Origin: Nansenia antarctica | Taxonomy: Eukaryota; Chordata; Actinopteri; Argentiniformes; Microstomatidae | DNA length: 64,000 bases | NCBI GenBank assembly: GCA_963989245.1 | Contig: OZ022341.1 | Span: 60,290,031-60,354,030, forward strand | Reading direction: 5' to 3' | Shown here: piece by piece, positions 1 through 8,978 of the stretch | Layout of the letters: each line of letters begins with the position of its first letter | How positions within the stretch are numbered: the first letter of the stretch is position 1 | Made by a program: the position numbers and the translations under genes | The notes under the pieces: model-generated | What the model saw: the letters and a program-made list of their open reading frames with translations, nothing else | Databases searched by the model: none | Told to the model about the DNA's origin: nothing

Positions 1-102
1 GTGTGAGAGGGAGTCTAGACTAGACAGATAGAATGTTCTGGTCTATGACATCACAGCATGTCTGTGTGAGAGGGAGTCTAGACTAGATGGATAGAATGTT
101 CT
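1..102 (+). repeat. Tail of a preceding higher-order copy
   Basis: A 39-bp core (1-39), possibly an L cut by the window edge, is followed by an L with GATGG (40-102). The same GATGG L precedes the higher-order starts at 14398 and 21011, whereas GACGG precedes those at 4561 and 8979. GATGG is what a C-to-T change at the CpG of GACGG gives. Confidence 0.8.
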
Positions 103-182
103 GTGTGTGAGAGGGAGTCTAGACTCGACAGATAGAATGTTCTGTGTGAGAGATAGTCTAGACTAGACAGATAGAATGTTCT

Positions 183-223
183 GTGTGTGAGAGGGAGTCT
201 AGACTAGACAGATAGAATGTTCT
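183..223 (+). repeat. Reference short monomer T (41 bp)
   Basis: T is the 39-bp core with an extra GT at its start, giving GTGTGTGAGAGGG. It reads as an L unit without the 24-bp module, plus one GT dinucleotide, probably by slippage in the GT run. It is the commonest short unit (25 of the 48 short units in the 103-4560 repeat) and often occurs in runs of three or four. A diagnostic variant with TCGAC in place of the second TAGAC precedes S units in the left half. A variant with TAGCC or TTGCC follows R units in the right half. Confidence 0.95.
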
Positions 224-263
224 GGTGTGAGAGGGAGTCTAGACTAGACAGATAGAATGTTCT
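224..263 (+). repeat. Reference short monomer G (40 bp)
   Basis: G is the 39-bp core with one extra G at the start (GGTGTGAGAGGG). It typically follows T or flanks C in the cassette T-G-C-G between two L units. The 103-4560 higher-order copy has 13 of them. From 33 kb rightward, variant copies with AAATAGCATG or TATAGCATG near the end occur at about 33.12, 35.10, 35.99, 36.77 and 38.36 kb and serve as lineage markers. Confidence 0.93.
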
Positions 264-269
264 GGTCTA

Positions 270-277
270 TGACATCA
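270..277 (+). other. CRE-like octamer TGACATCA in every L unit
   Basis: The octamer differs by one base from the palindromic CRE/ATF site TGACGTCA, at the G of the central CpG, as a CpG-to-CpA change would leave it. It is repeated in L units only and destroyed in the 10-bp deletion units near 36.4-38.6 kb. Factor binding is only a possibility; no promoter context is visible. Confidence 0.4.
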
Positions 278-286
278 CAGCATGTC
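271..286 (+). other. Dyad GACAT-n6-ATGTC in the 24-bp module
   Basis: In the reference L unit, positions 8-12 and 19-23 are perfect inverted arms of 5 bp around a 6-base loop. A competing hairpin, TCACA/TGTGA (unit 12-16 and 26-30), overlaps it and reaches into the core. The dyad is absent from every S, T, G, C and R unit, so its spacing along the array varies with the L/short pattern. Any protein binding or cruciform role is unproven. Confidence 0.75.
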
Positions 287-298
287 TGTGTGAGAGGG

Positions 299-308
299 AG
301 TCTAGACT
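299..308 (+). other. 10-bp perfect palindrome AGTCTAGACT
   Basis: This self-complementary decamer (unit 36-45) contains a TCTAGA (XbaI) site and occurs in nearly every monomer of both lengths. It is followed directly by an overlapping TAGAC repeat. Known variants that break it include GATTCTAGAC, GTGTAGAC, TCTTGAC, TCTCGAC, TCTAAAC and TCTAGCC. Restriction at this site should reduce the array to a 63- and 39-41-bp ladder. Confidence 0.9.
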
Positions 309-316
309 AGACAGAT

Positions 317-326
317 AGAATGTTCT
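317..326 (+). other. HSE-like dyad AGAATGTTCT at the end of each unit
   Basis: The ten bases fit nGAAnnTTCn, two inverted pentamers of a heat shock element, and recur every 63 or 39-41 bp. Flanking bases supply no third pentamer (upstream CAGAT, downstream GGTCT or GTGTG), so each is a minimal, weak site. TGTTCT is also a steroid-receptor half site. The motif is seen; binding is inference. A variant, GATATAATG, breaks the first pentamer in scattered units. Confidence 0.5.
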
Positions 327-407
327 GTGTGTGAGAGGGAGTCTAGACTAGACAGATAGAATGTTCTGGTGTGAGAGGGAGTCTAGACTAGACAGATATA
401 ATGTTCT

Positions 408-447
408 GGTCTGAGAGGGAGTCTAGACTAGACAGATAGAATGTTCT
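408..447 (+). repeat. Reference short monomer C (40 bp)
   Basis: C starts GGTCTGAGAGGG: it keeps the first five bases of the 24-bp module (GGTCT) and joins straight to GAGAGGG of the core. It is therefore a different deletion from the one that gave S, probably through the repeated TCT/TGTGAG-like ends. C nearly always sits between two G units. It is confined to the left half, with a single outlier at 35633-35672. Confidence 0.92.
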
Positions 448-840
448 GGTGTGAGAGGGAGTCTAGACTAGACAGATAGAATGTTCTGGTCTATGACATC
501 ACAGCATGTCTGTGTGAGAGGGAGTCTAGACTAGACAGATAGAATGTTCTGGTCTATGACATCACAGCATGTCTGTGTGAGAGGGAGTCTAGACTAGACA
601 GATAGAATGTTCTGGTCTATGACATCACAGCATGTCTGTGTGAGAGGGAGTCTAGACTAGACAGATAGAATGTTCTGTGTGTGAGAGGGAGTCTAGACTA
701 GACAGATATAATGTTCTGTGTGTGAGAGGGAGTCTAGACTAGACAGATAGAATGTTCTGTGTGTGAGAGGGAGTCTAGACTAGACAGATAGAATGTTCTG
801 TGTGTGAGAGGGAGTCTAGACTAGACAGATAGAATGTTCT

Positions 841-1169
841 GGTCTATGACATCACAGCATGTCTGTGTGAGAGGGAGTCTAGACTAGACAGATAGAATGT
901 TCTGGTCTATGACATCACAGCATGTCTGTGTGAGAGGGAGTCTAGACTAGACGGATAGAATGTTCTGTGTGTGAGAGGGAGTCTAGACTCGACAGATAGA
1001 ATGTTCTGTGTGAGAGGGAGTGTAGACTAGACAGATAGAATGTTCTGTGTGTGAGAGGGAGTCTAGACTAGACAGATAGAATGTTCTGTGTGTGAGAGGG
1101 AGTCTAGACTAGACAGATAGAATGTTCTGTGTGTGAGAGGGAGTCTAGACTAGACAGATAGAATGTTCT
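841..1169 (+). repeat. 329-bp sub-repeat, first of a tandem pair
   Basis: The order is L-L(GACGG)-T(TCGAC)-S(GTGTAGAC)-T-T-T, summing to 329 bp. It is followed immediately by an identical block. The GTGTAGAC markers at 1020 and 1349 are 329 bp apart. Copy 2 of the higher-order repeat has the same pair (5259-5916); copy 3 has only one. Confidence 0.9.
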
Positions 1170-1498
1170 GGTCTATGACATCACAGCATGTCTGTGTGAG
1201 AGGGAGTCTAGACTAGACAGATAGAATGTTCTGGTCTATGACATCACAGCATGTCTGTGTGAGAGGGAGTCTAGACTAGACGGATAGAATGTTCTGTGTG
1301 TGAGAGGGAGTCTAGACTCGACAGATAGAATGTTCTGTGTGAGAGGGAGTGTAGACTAGACAGATAGAATGTTCTGTGTGTGAGAGGGAGTCTAGACTAG
1401 ACAGATAGAATGTTCTGTGTGTGAGAGGGAGTCTAGACTAGACAGATAGAATGTTCTGTGTGTGAGAGGGAGTCTAGACTAGACAGATAGAATGTTCT
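1170..1498 (+). repeat. 329-bp sub-repeat, second of the tandem pair
   Basis: Same seven-unit order as 841-1169. The pair differs in number between neighbouring higher-order copies, so it records gain or loss by exchange in register. Confidence 0.9.
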
Positions 1499-1929
1499 GG
1501 TGTGAGAGGGAGTCTAGACTAGACAGATAGAATGTTCTGGTCTATGACATCACAGCATGTCTGTGTGAGAGGGAGTCTAGACTAGACAGATAGAATGTTC
1601 TGTGTGTGAGAGGGAGTCTAGACTAGACAGATAGAATGTTCTGGTGTGAGAGGGAGTCTAGACTAGACAGATAGAATGTTCTGGTCTGAGAGGGAGTCTA
1701 GACTAGACAGATAGAATGTTCTGGTGTGAGAGGGAGTCTAGACTAGACAGATAGAATGTTCTGGTCTATGACATCACAGCATGTCTGTGTGAGAGGGAGT
1801 CTAGACTAGACAGATAGAATGTTCTGGTCTATGACATCACAGCATGTCTGTGTGAGAGGGAGTCTAGACTAGACAGATAGAATGTTCTGTGTGTGAGAGG
1901 GAGTCTAGACTCGACAGATAGAATGTTCT

Positions 1930-1968
1930 GTGTGAGAGGGAGTCTAGACTAGACAGATAGAATGTTCT
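1930..1968 (+). repeat. Reference short monomer S (39 bp)
   Basis: S is exactly the 39-bp core, that is an L unit with unit positions 1-24 removed. It almost always follows a T unit carrying TCGAC, so T(TCGAC)-S is a fixed pair. Variants are S with GAGAGATAG (144-182, 4602-4640, about 9020, 14439 and 21052) and S with GTGTAGAC (for example 1008-1046 and 1337-1375). The pair is seen only in about the first 31 kb. Confidence 0.93.
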
Positions 1969-2726
1969 GTGTGTGAGAGGGAGTCTAGACTAGACAGATA
2001 GAATGTTCTGGTGTGAGAGGGAGTCTAGACTAGACAGATAGAATGTTCTGGTCTAAGACATCACAGCATGTCTGTGTGAGAGGGAGTCTAGACTAGACAG
2101 ATAGAATGTTCTGGTCTATGACATCACAGCATGTCTGTGTGAGAGGGAGTCTAGACTAGACAGATAGAATGTTCTGGTCTATGACATCACAGCATGTCTG
2201 TGTGAGAGGGAGTCTAGACTAGACAGATAGAATGTTCTGGTCTATGACATCACAGCATGTCTGTGTGAGAGGGAGTCTAGACTAGACGGATAGAATGTTC
2301 TGTGTGTGAGAGGGAGTCTAGACTCGACAGATAGAATGTTCTGTGTGAGAGGGAGTCTAGACTAGACAGATAGAATGTTCTGTGTGTGAGAGGGAGTCTA
2401 GACTAGACAGATAGAATGTTCTGGTGTGAGAGGGAGTCTAGACTAGACAGATAGAATGTTCTGGTCTATGACATCACAGCATGTCTGTGTGAGAGGGAGT
2501 CTAGACTAGACAGATAGAATGTTCTGTGTGTGAGAGGGAGTCTAGACTAGACAGATAGAATGTTCTGGTGTGAGAGGGAGTCTTGACTAGACAGATAGAA
2601 TGTTCTGTGTGAGAGGGAGTCTAGACTAGACAGATAGAATGTTCTGTGTGTGAGAGGGAGTCTAGACTAGACAGATAGAATGTTCTGGTGTGAGAGGGAG
2701 TCTAGACTAGACAGATAGAATGTTCT

Positions 2727-3545
2727 GGTCTATGACATCACAGCATGTCTGTGTGAGAGGGAGTCTAGACTAGACAGATAGAATGTTCTGGTCTATGACA
2801 TCTCAGCATGTCTGTGTGAGAGGGAGTCTAGACTAGACAGATAGAATGTTCTGGTCTATGACATCACAGCATGTCTGTGTGAGAGGGAGTCTAGACTAGA
2901 CAGATAGAATGTTCTGGTCTATGACATCACAGCATGTCTGTGTGAGAGGGATTCTAGACTAGACAGATAGAATGTTCTGGTCTATGACATCACAGCATGT
3001 CTGTGTGAGAGGGAGTCTAGACTAGACAGATAGAATGTTCTGGTCTATGACATCACAGCATGTCTGTGTGAGAGGGAGTCTAGACTAGACAGATAGAATG
3101 TTCTGATCTATGACATCACAGCATGTCTGTGTGAGAGGGAGTCTAGACTAGACAGATAGAATGTTCTGGTCTATGACATCACAGCATGTCTGTGTGAGAG
3201 GGAGTCTAGACTAGACAGATAGAATGTTCTGGTCTATGACATCACAGCATGTCTGTGTGAGAGGGAGTCTAGACTAGACAGATAGAATGTTCTGGTCTAT
3301 GACATCACAGCATGTCTGTGTGAGAGGGAGTCTAGACTAGACAGATAGAATGTTCTGGTCTATGACATCACAGCATGTCTGTGTGAGAGGGAGTCTAGAC
3401 TAGACAGATAGAATGTTCTGGTCTATGACATCACAGCATGTCTGTGTGAGAGGGAGTCTAGACTAGACAGATAGAATGTTCTGGTCTATGACATCACAGC
3501 ATGTCTGTGTGAGAGGGAGTCTAGACTAGACGGATAGAATGTTCT
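2727..3545 (+). repeat. Run of 13 consecutive L monomers
   Basis: 819 bp, exactly 13 x 63. Within it, single-base markers identify positions: TCTCAGC in unit 2, GATTCT in unit 4, the GATCTATG start of unit 7 (3105) and GACGG in the last. The same marker order recurs in later copies with different numbers of L units, so L runs expand and contract. Confidence 0.92.
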
Positions 3546-4560
3546 GTGTGTGAGAGGGAGTCTAGACTCGACAGATAGAATGTTCTGTGTGAGAGGGAGT
3601 CTAGACTAGACAGATAGAATGTTCTGTGTGTGAGAGGGAGTCTAGACTAGACAGATAGAATGTTCTGGTGTGAGAGGGAGTCTAGACTAGACAGATAGAA
3701 TGTTCTGGTCTATGACATCACAGCATGTCTGTGTGAGAGGGAGTCTAGACTAGACAGATAGAATGTTCTGTGTGTGAGAGGGAGTCTAGACTAGACAGAT
3801 AGAATGTTCTGGTGTGAGAGGGAGTCTAGACTAGACAGATAGAATGTTCTGGTCTGAGAGGGAGTCTAGACTAGACAGATAGAATGTTCTGGTGTGAGAG
3901 GGAGTCTAGACTAGACAGATAGAATGTTCTGGTCTATGACATCACAGCATGTCTGTGTGAGAGGGAGTCTAGACTATACAGATAGAATGTTCTGGTCTAT
4001 GACATCACAGCATGTCTGTGTGAGAGGGAGTCTAGACTAGACAGATAGAATGTTCTGGTCTATGACATCACAGCATGTCTGTGTGAGAGGGAGTCTAGAC
4101 TAGACAGATAGAATGTTCTGGTCTATGACATCACAGCATGTCTGTGTGAGAGGGAGTCTAGACTAGACAGATAGAATGTTCTGGTCTATGACATCACATC
4201 ATGTCTGTGTGAGAGGGAGTCTAGACTAGACAGATAGAATGTTCTGGTCTATGACATCACAGCATGTCTGTGTGAGAGGGAGTCTAGACTAGACAGATAG
4301 AATGTTCTGATCTATGACATCACAGCATGTCTGTGTGAGAGGGAGTCTAGACTAGACAGATAGAATGTTCTGGTCTATGACATCACAGCATGTCTGTGTG
4401 AGAGGGAGTCTAGACTAGACAGATAGAATGTTCTGGTCTATGACATCACAGCATGTCTGTGTGAGAGGGAGTCTAGACTAGACAGATAGAATGTTCTGGT
4501 CTATGACATCACAGCATGTCTGTGTGAGAGGGAGTCTAGACTAGACGGATAGAATGTTCT

Positions 4561-7500
4561 GTGTGTGAGAGGGAGTCTAGACTCGACAGATAGAATGTTC
4601 TGTGTGAGAGATAGTCTAGACTAGACAGATAGAATGTTCTGTGTGTGAGAGGGAGTCTAGACTAGACAGATAGAATGTTCTGGTGTGAGAGGGAGTCTAG
4701 ACTAGACAGATAGAATGTTCTGGTCTATGACATCACAGCATGTCTGTGTGAGAGGGAGTCTAGACTAGACAGATAGAATGTTCTGTGTGTGAGAGGGAGT
4801 CTAGACTAGACAGATATAATGTTCTGGTCTGAGAGGGAGTCTAGACTAGACAGATAGAATGTTCTGGTGTGAGAGGGAGTCTAGACTAGACAGATAGAAT
4901 GTTCTGGTCTATGACATCACAGCATGTCTGTGTGAGAGGGAGTCTAGACTAGACAGATAGAATGTTCTGGTCTATGACATCACAGCATGTCTGTGTGAGA
5001 GGGAGTCTAGACTAGACAGATAGAATGTTCTGGTCTATGACATCACAGCATGTCTGTGTGAGAGGGAGTCTAGACTAGACAGATAGAATGTTCTGTGTGT
5101 GAGAGGGAGTCTAGACTAGACAGATATAATGTTCTGTGTGTGAGAGGGAGTCTAGACTAGACAGATAGAATGTTCTGTGTGTGAGAGGGAGTCTAGACTA
5201 GACAGATAGAATGTTCTGTGTGTGAGAGGGAGTCTAGACTAGACAGATAGAATGTTCTGGTCTATGACATCACAGCATGTCTGTGTGAGAGGGAGTCTAG
5301 ACTAGACAGATAGAATGTTCTGGTCTATGACATCACAGCATGTCTGTGTGAGAGGGAGTCTAGACTAGACGGATAGAATGTTCTGTGTGTGAGAGGGAGT
5401 CTAGACTCGACAGATAGAATGTTCTGTGTGAGAGGGAGTGTAGACTAGACAGATAGAATGTTCTGTGTGTGAGAGGGAGTCTAGACTAGACAGATAGAAT
5501 GTTCTGTGTGTGAGAGGGAGTCTAGACTAGACAGATAGAATGTTCTGTGTGTGAGAGGGAGTCTAGACTAGACAGATAGAATGTTCTGGTCTATGACATC
5601 ACAGCATGTCTGTGTGAGAGGGAGTCTAGACTAGACAGATAGAATGTTCTGGTCTATGACATCACAGCATGTCTGTGTGAGAGGGAGTCTAGACTAGACG
5701 GATAGAATGTTCTGTGTGTGAGAGGGAGTCTAGACTCGACAGATAGAATGTTCTGTGTGAGAGGGAGTGTAGACTAGACAGATAGAATGTTCTGTGTGTG
5801 AGAGGGAGTCTAGACTAGACAGATAGAATGTTCTGTGTGTGAGAGGGAGTCTAGACTAGACAGATAGAATGTTCTGTGTGTGAGAGGGAGTCTAGACTAG
5901 ACAGATAGAATGTTCTGGTGTGAGAGGGAGTCTAGACTAGACAGATAGAATGTTCTGGTCTATGACATCACAGCATGTCTGTGTGAGAGGGAGTCTAGAC
6001 TAGACAGATAGAATGTTCTGTGTGTGAGAGGGAGTCTAGACTAGACAGATAGAATGTTCTGGTGTGAGAGGGAGTCTAGACTAGACAGATAGAATGTTCT
6101 GGTCTGAGAGGGAGTCTAGACTAGACAGATAGAATGTTCTGGTGTGAGAGGGAGTCTAGACTAGACAGATAGAATGTTCTGGTCTATGACATCACAGCAT
6201 GTCTGTGTGAGAGGGAGTCTAGACTAGACAGATAGAATGTTCTGGTCTATGACATCACAGCATGTCTGTGTGAGAGGGAGTCTAGACTAGACAGATAGAA
6301 TGTTCTGTGTGTGAGAGGGAGTCTAGACTCGACAGATAGAATGTTCTGTGTGAGAGGGAGTCTAGACTAGACAGATAGAATGTTCTGTGTGTGAGAGGGA
6401 GTCTAGACTAGACAGATAGAATGTTCTGGTGTGAGAGGGAGTCTAGACTAGACAGATAGAATGTTCTGGTCTAAGACATCACAGCATGTCTGTGTGAGAG
6501 GGAGTCTAGACTAGACAGATAGAATGTTCTGGTCTATGACATCACAGCATGTCTGTGTGAGAGGGAGTCTAGACTAGACAGATAGAATGTTCTGGTCTAT
6601 GACATCACAGCATGTCTGTGTGAGAGGGAGTCTAGACTAGACAGATAGAATGTTCTGGTCTATGACATCACAGCATGTCTGTGTGAGAGGGAGTCTAGAC
6701 TAGACGGATAGAATGTTCTGTGTGTGAGAGGGAGTCTAGACTCGACAGATAGAATGTTCTGTGTGAGAGGGAGTCTAGACTAGACAGATAGAATGTTCTG
6801 TGTGTGAGAGGGAGTCTAGACTAGACAGATAGAATGTTCTGGTGTGAGAGGGAGTCTAGACTAGACAGATAGAATGTTCTGGTCTATGACATCACAGCAT
6901 GTCTGTGTGAGAGGGAGTCTAGACTAGACAGATAGAATGTTCTGTGTGTGAGAGGGAGTCTAGACTAGACAGATAGAATGTTCTGGTGTGAGAGGGAGTC
7001 TTGACTAGACAGATAGAATGTTCTGTGTGAGAGGGAGTCTAGACTAGACAGATAGAATGTTCTGTGTGTGAGAGGGAGTCTAGACTAGACAGATAGAATG
7101 TTCTGGTGTGAGAGGGAGTCTAGACTAGACAGATAGAATGTTCTGGTCTATGACATCACAGCATGTCTGTGTGAGAGGGAGTCTAGACTAGACAGATAGA
7201 ATGTTCTGGTCTATGACATCTCAGCATGTCTGTGTGAGAGGGAGTCTAGACTAGACAGATAGAATGTTCTGGTCTATGACATCACAGCATGTCTGTGTGA
7301 GAGGGAGTCTAGACTAGACAGATAGAATGTTCTGGTCTATGACATCACAGCATGTCTGTGTGAGAGGGATTCTAGACTAGACAGATAGAATGTTCTGGTC
7401 TATGACATCACAGCATGTCTGTGTGAGAGGGAGTCTAGACTAGACAGATAGAATGTTCTGGTCTATGACATCACAGCATGTCTGTGTGAGAGGGAGTCTA

Positions 7501-8978
7501 GACTAGACAGATAGAATGTTCTGATCTATGACATCACAGCATGTCTGTGTGAGAGGGAGTCTAGACTAGACAGATAGAATGTTCTGGTCTATGACATCAC
7601 AGCATGTCTGTGTGAGAGGGAGTCTAGACTAGACAGATAGAATGTTCTGGTCTATGACATCACAGCATGTCTGTGTGAGAGGGAGTCTAGACTAGACAGA
7701 TAGAATGTTCTGGTCTATGACATCACAGCATGTCTGTGTGAGAGGGAGTCTAGACTAGACAGATAGAATGTTCTGGTCTATGACATCACAGCATGTCTGT
7801 GTGAGAGGGAGTCTAGACTAGACAGATAGAATGTTCTGGTCTATGACATCACAGCATGTCTGTGTGAGAGGGAGTCTAGACTAGACAGATAGAATGTTCT
7901 GGTCTATGACATCACAGCATGTCTGTGTGAGAGGGAGTCTAGACTAGACGGATAGAATGTTCTGTGTGTGAGAGGGAGTCTAGACTCGACAGATAGAATG
8001 TTCTGTGTGAGAGGGAGTCTAGACTAGACAGATAGAATGTTCTGTGTGTGAGAGGGAGTCTAGACTAGACAGATAGAATGTTCTGGTGTGAGAGGGAGTC
8101 TAGACTAGACAGATAGAATGTTCTGGTCTATGACATCACAGCATGTCTGTGTGAGAGGGAGTCTAGACTAGACAGATAGAATGTTCTGTGTGTGAGAGGG
8201 AGTCTAGACTAGACAGATAGAATGTTCTGGTGTGAGAGGGAGTCTAGACTAGACAGATAGAATGTTCTGGTCTGAGAGGGAGTCTAGACTAGACAGATAG
8301 AATGTTCTGGTGTGAGAGGGAGTCTAGACTAGACAGATAGAATGTTCTGGTCTATGACATCACAGCATGTCTGTGTGAGAGGGAGTCTAGACTATACAGA
8401 TAGAATGTTCTGGTCTATGACATCACAGCATGTCTGTGTGAGAGGGAGTCTAGACTAGACAGATAGAATGTTCTGGTCTATGACATCACAGCATGTCTGT
8501 GTGAGAGGGAGTCTAGACTAGACAGATAGAATGTTCTGGTCTATGACATCACAGCATGTCTGTGTGAGAGGGAGTCTAGACTAGACAGATAGAATGTTCT
8601 GGTCTATGACATCACATCATGTCTGTGTGAGAGGGAGTCTAGACTAGACAGATAGAATGTTCTGGTCTATGACATCACAGCATGTCTGTGTGAGAGGGAG
8701 TCTAGACTAGACAGATAGAATGTTCTGATCTATGACATCACAGCATGTCTGTGTGAGAGGGAGTCTAGACTAGACAGATAGAATGTTCTGGTCTATGACA
8801 TCACAGCATGTCTGTGTGAGAGGGAGTCTAGACTAGACAGATAGAATGTTCTGGTCTATGACATCACAGCATGTCTGTGTGAGAGGGAGTCTAGACTAGA
8901 CAGATAGAATGTTCTGGTCTATGACATCACAGCATGTCTGTGTGAGAGGGAGTCTAGACTAGACGGATAGAATGTTCT
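4561..8978 (+). repeat. Higher-order repeat copy 2 (87 monomers, 4418 bp)
   Basis: The same monomer order as copy 1, less one G unit. Marker variants repeat at constant offset: TCTTGAC 2581 and 6999, the TATAC L 3972 and 8390, both exactly 4418 bp apart; the GAGAGATAG S is 4458 apart because of the one-unit difference. I saw no private substitution between the copies in the parts compared, so the amplification looks recent or actively homogenised. Confidence 0.9.

Larger units (their letters stand above)
264..326 (+). repeat. Reference long monomer L (63 bp)
   Basis: This is a clean consensus copy of the long unit and is used for unit coordinates 1-63 elsewhere. Unit 1-24 is the module missing from short monomers. 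Unit 25-63 is the 39-bp core: a purine-rich lead (GTGTGAGAGGGAG), the palindrome AGTCTAGACT at 36-45, a tandem TAGAC pair at 40-49, and the dyad AGAATGTTCT at 54-63. L is the commonest unit, especially in the right half, where uninterrupted runs of tens of copies occur. Frequent point variants include GACGG or GATGG for GACAG, GATATAATG for GATAGAATG, GATTCT for GAGTCT, and GATCTATG for GGTCTATG at the start. Confidence 0.97.
103..4560 (+). repeat. Higher-order repeat copy 1 (88 monomers, 4458 bp)
   Basis: Parsed by hand into 40 L, 25 T, 13 G, 7 S and 3 C units, whose lengths sum exactly to 4458 bp. It starts at a T(TCGAC) followed by S with GAGAGATAG (144-182). Internal landmarks are two 329-bp blocks (841-1498), TAAGAC in an L at about 2050, TCTTGAC at 2581, a run of 13 L (2727-3545), and a run of 10 L starting with TATAC (3931-4560). 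Relative to copy 2 it has one additional 40-bp G unit (368-407 region, with GATATAATG). Confidence 0.9.

Noticed and set aside
299..326. Promoter or bacterial-type regulatory site from the palindromes
   Set aside because: They occur in every monomer with no associated gene or start site, so they are part of the repeat unit rather than gene regulation.
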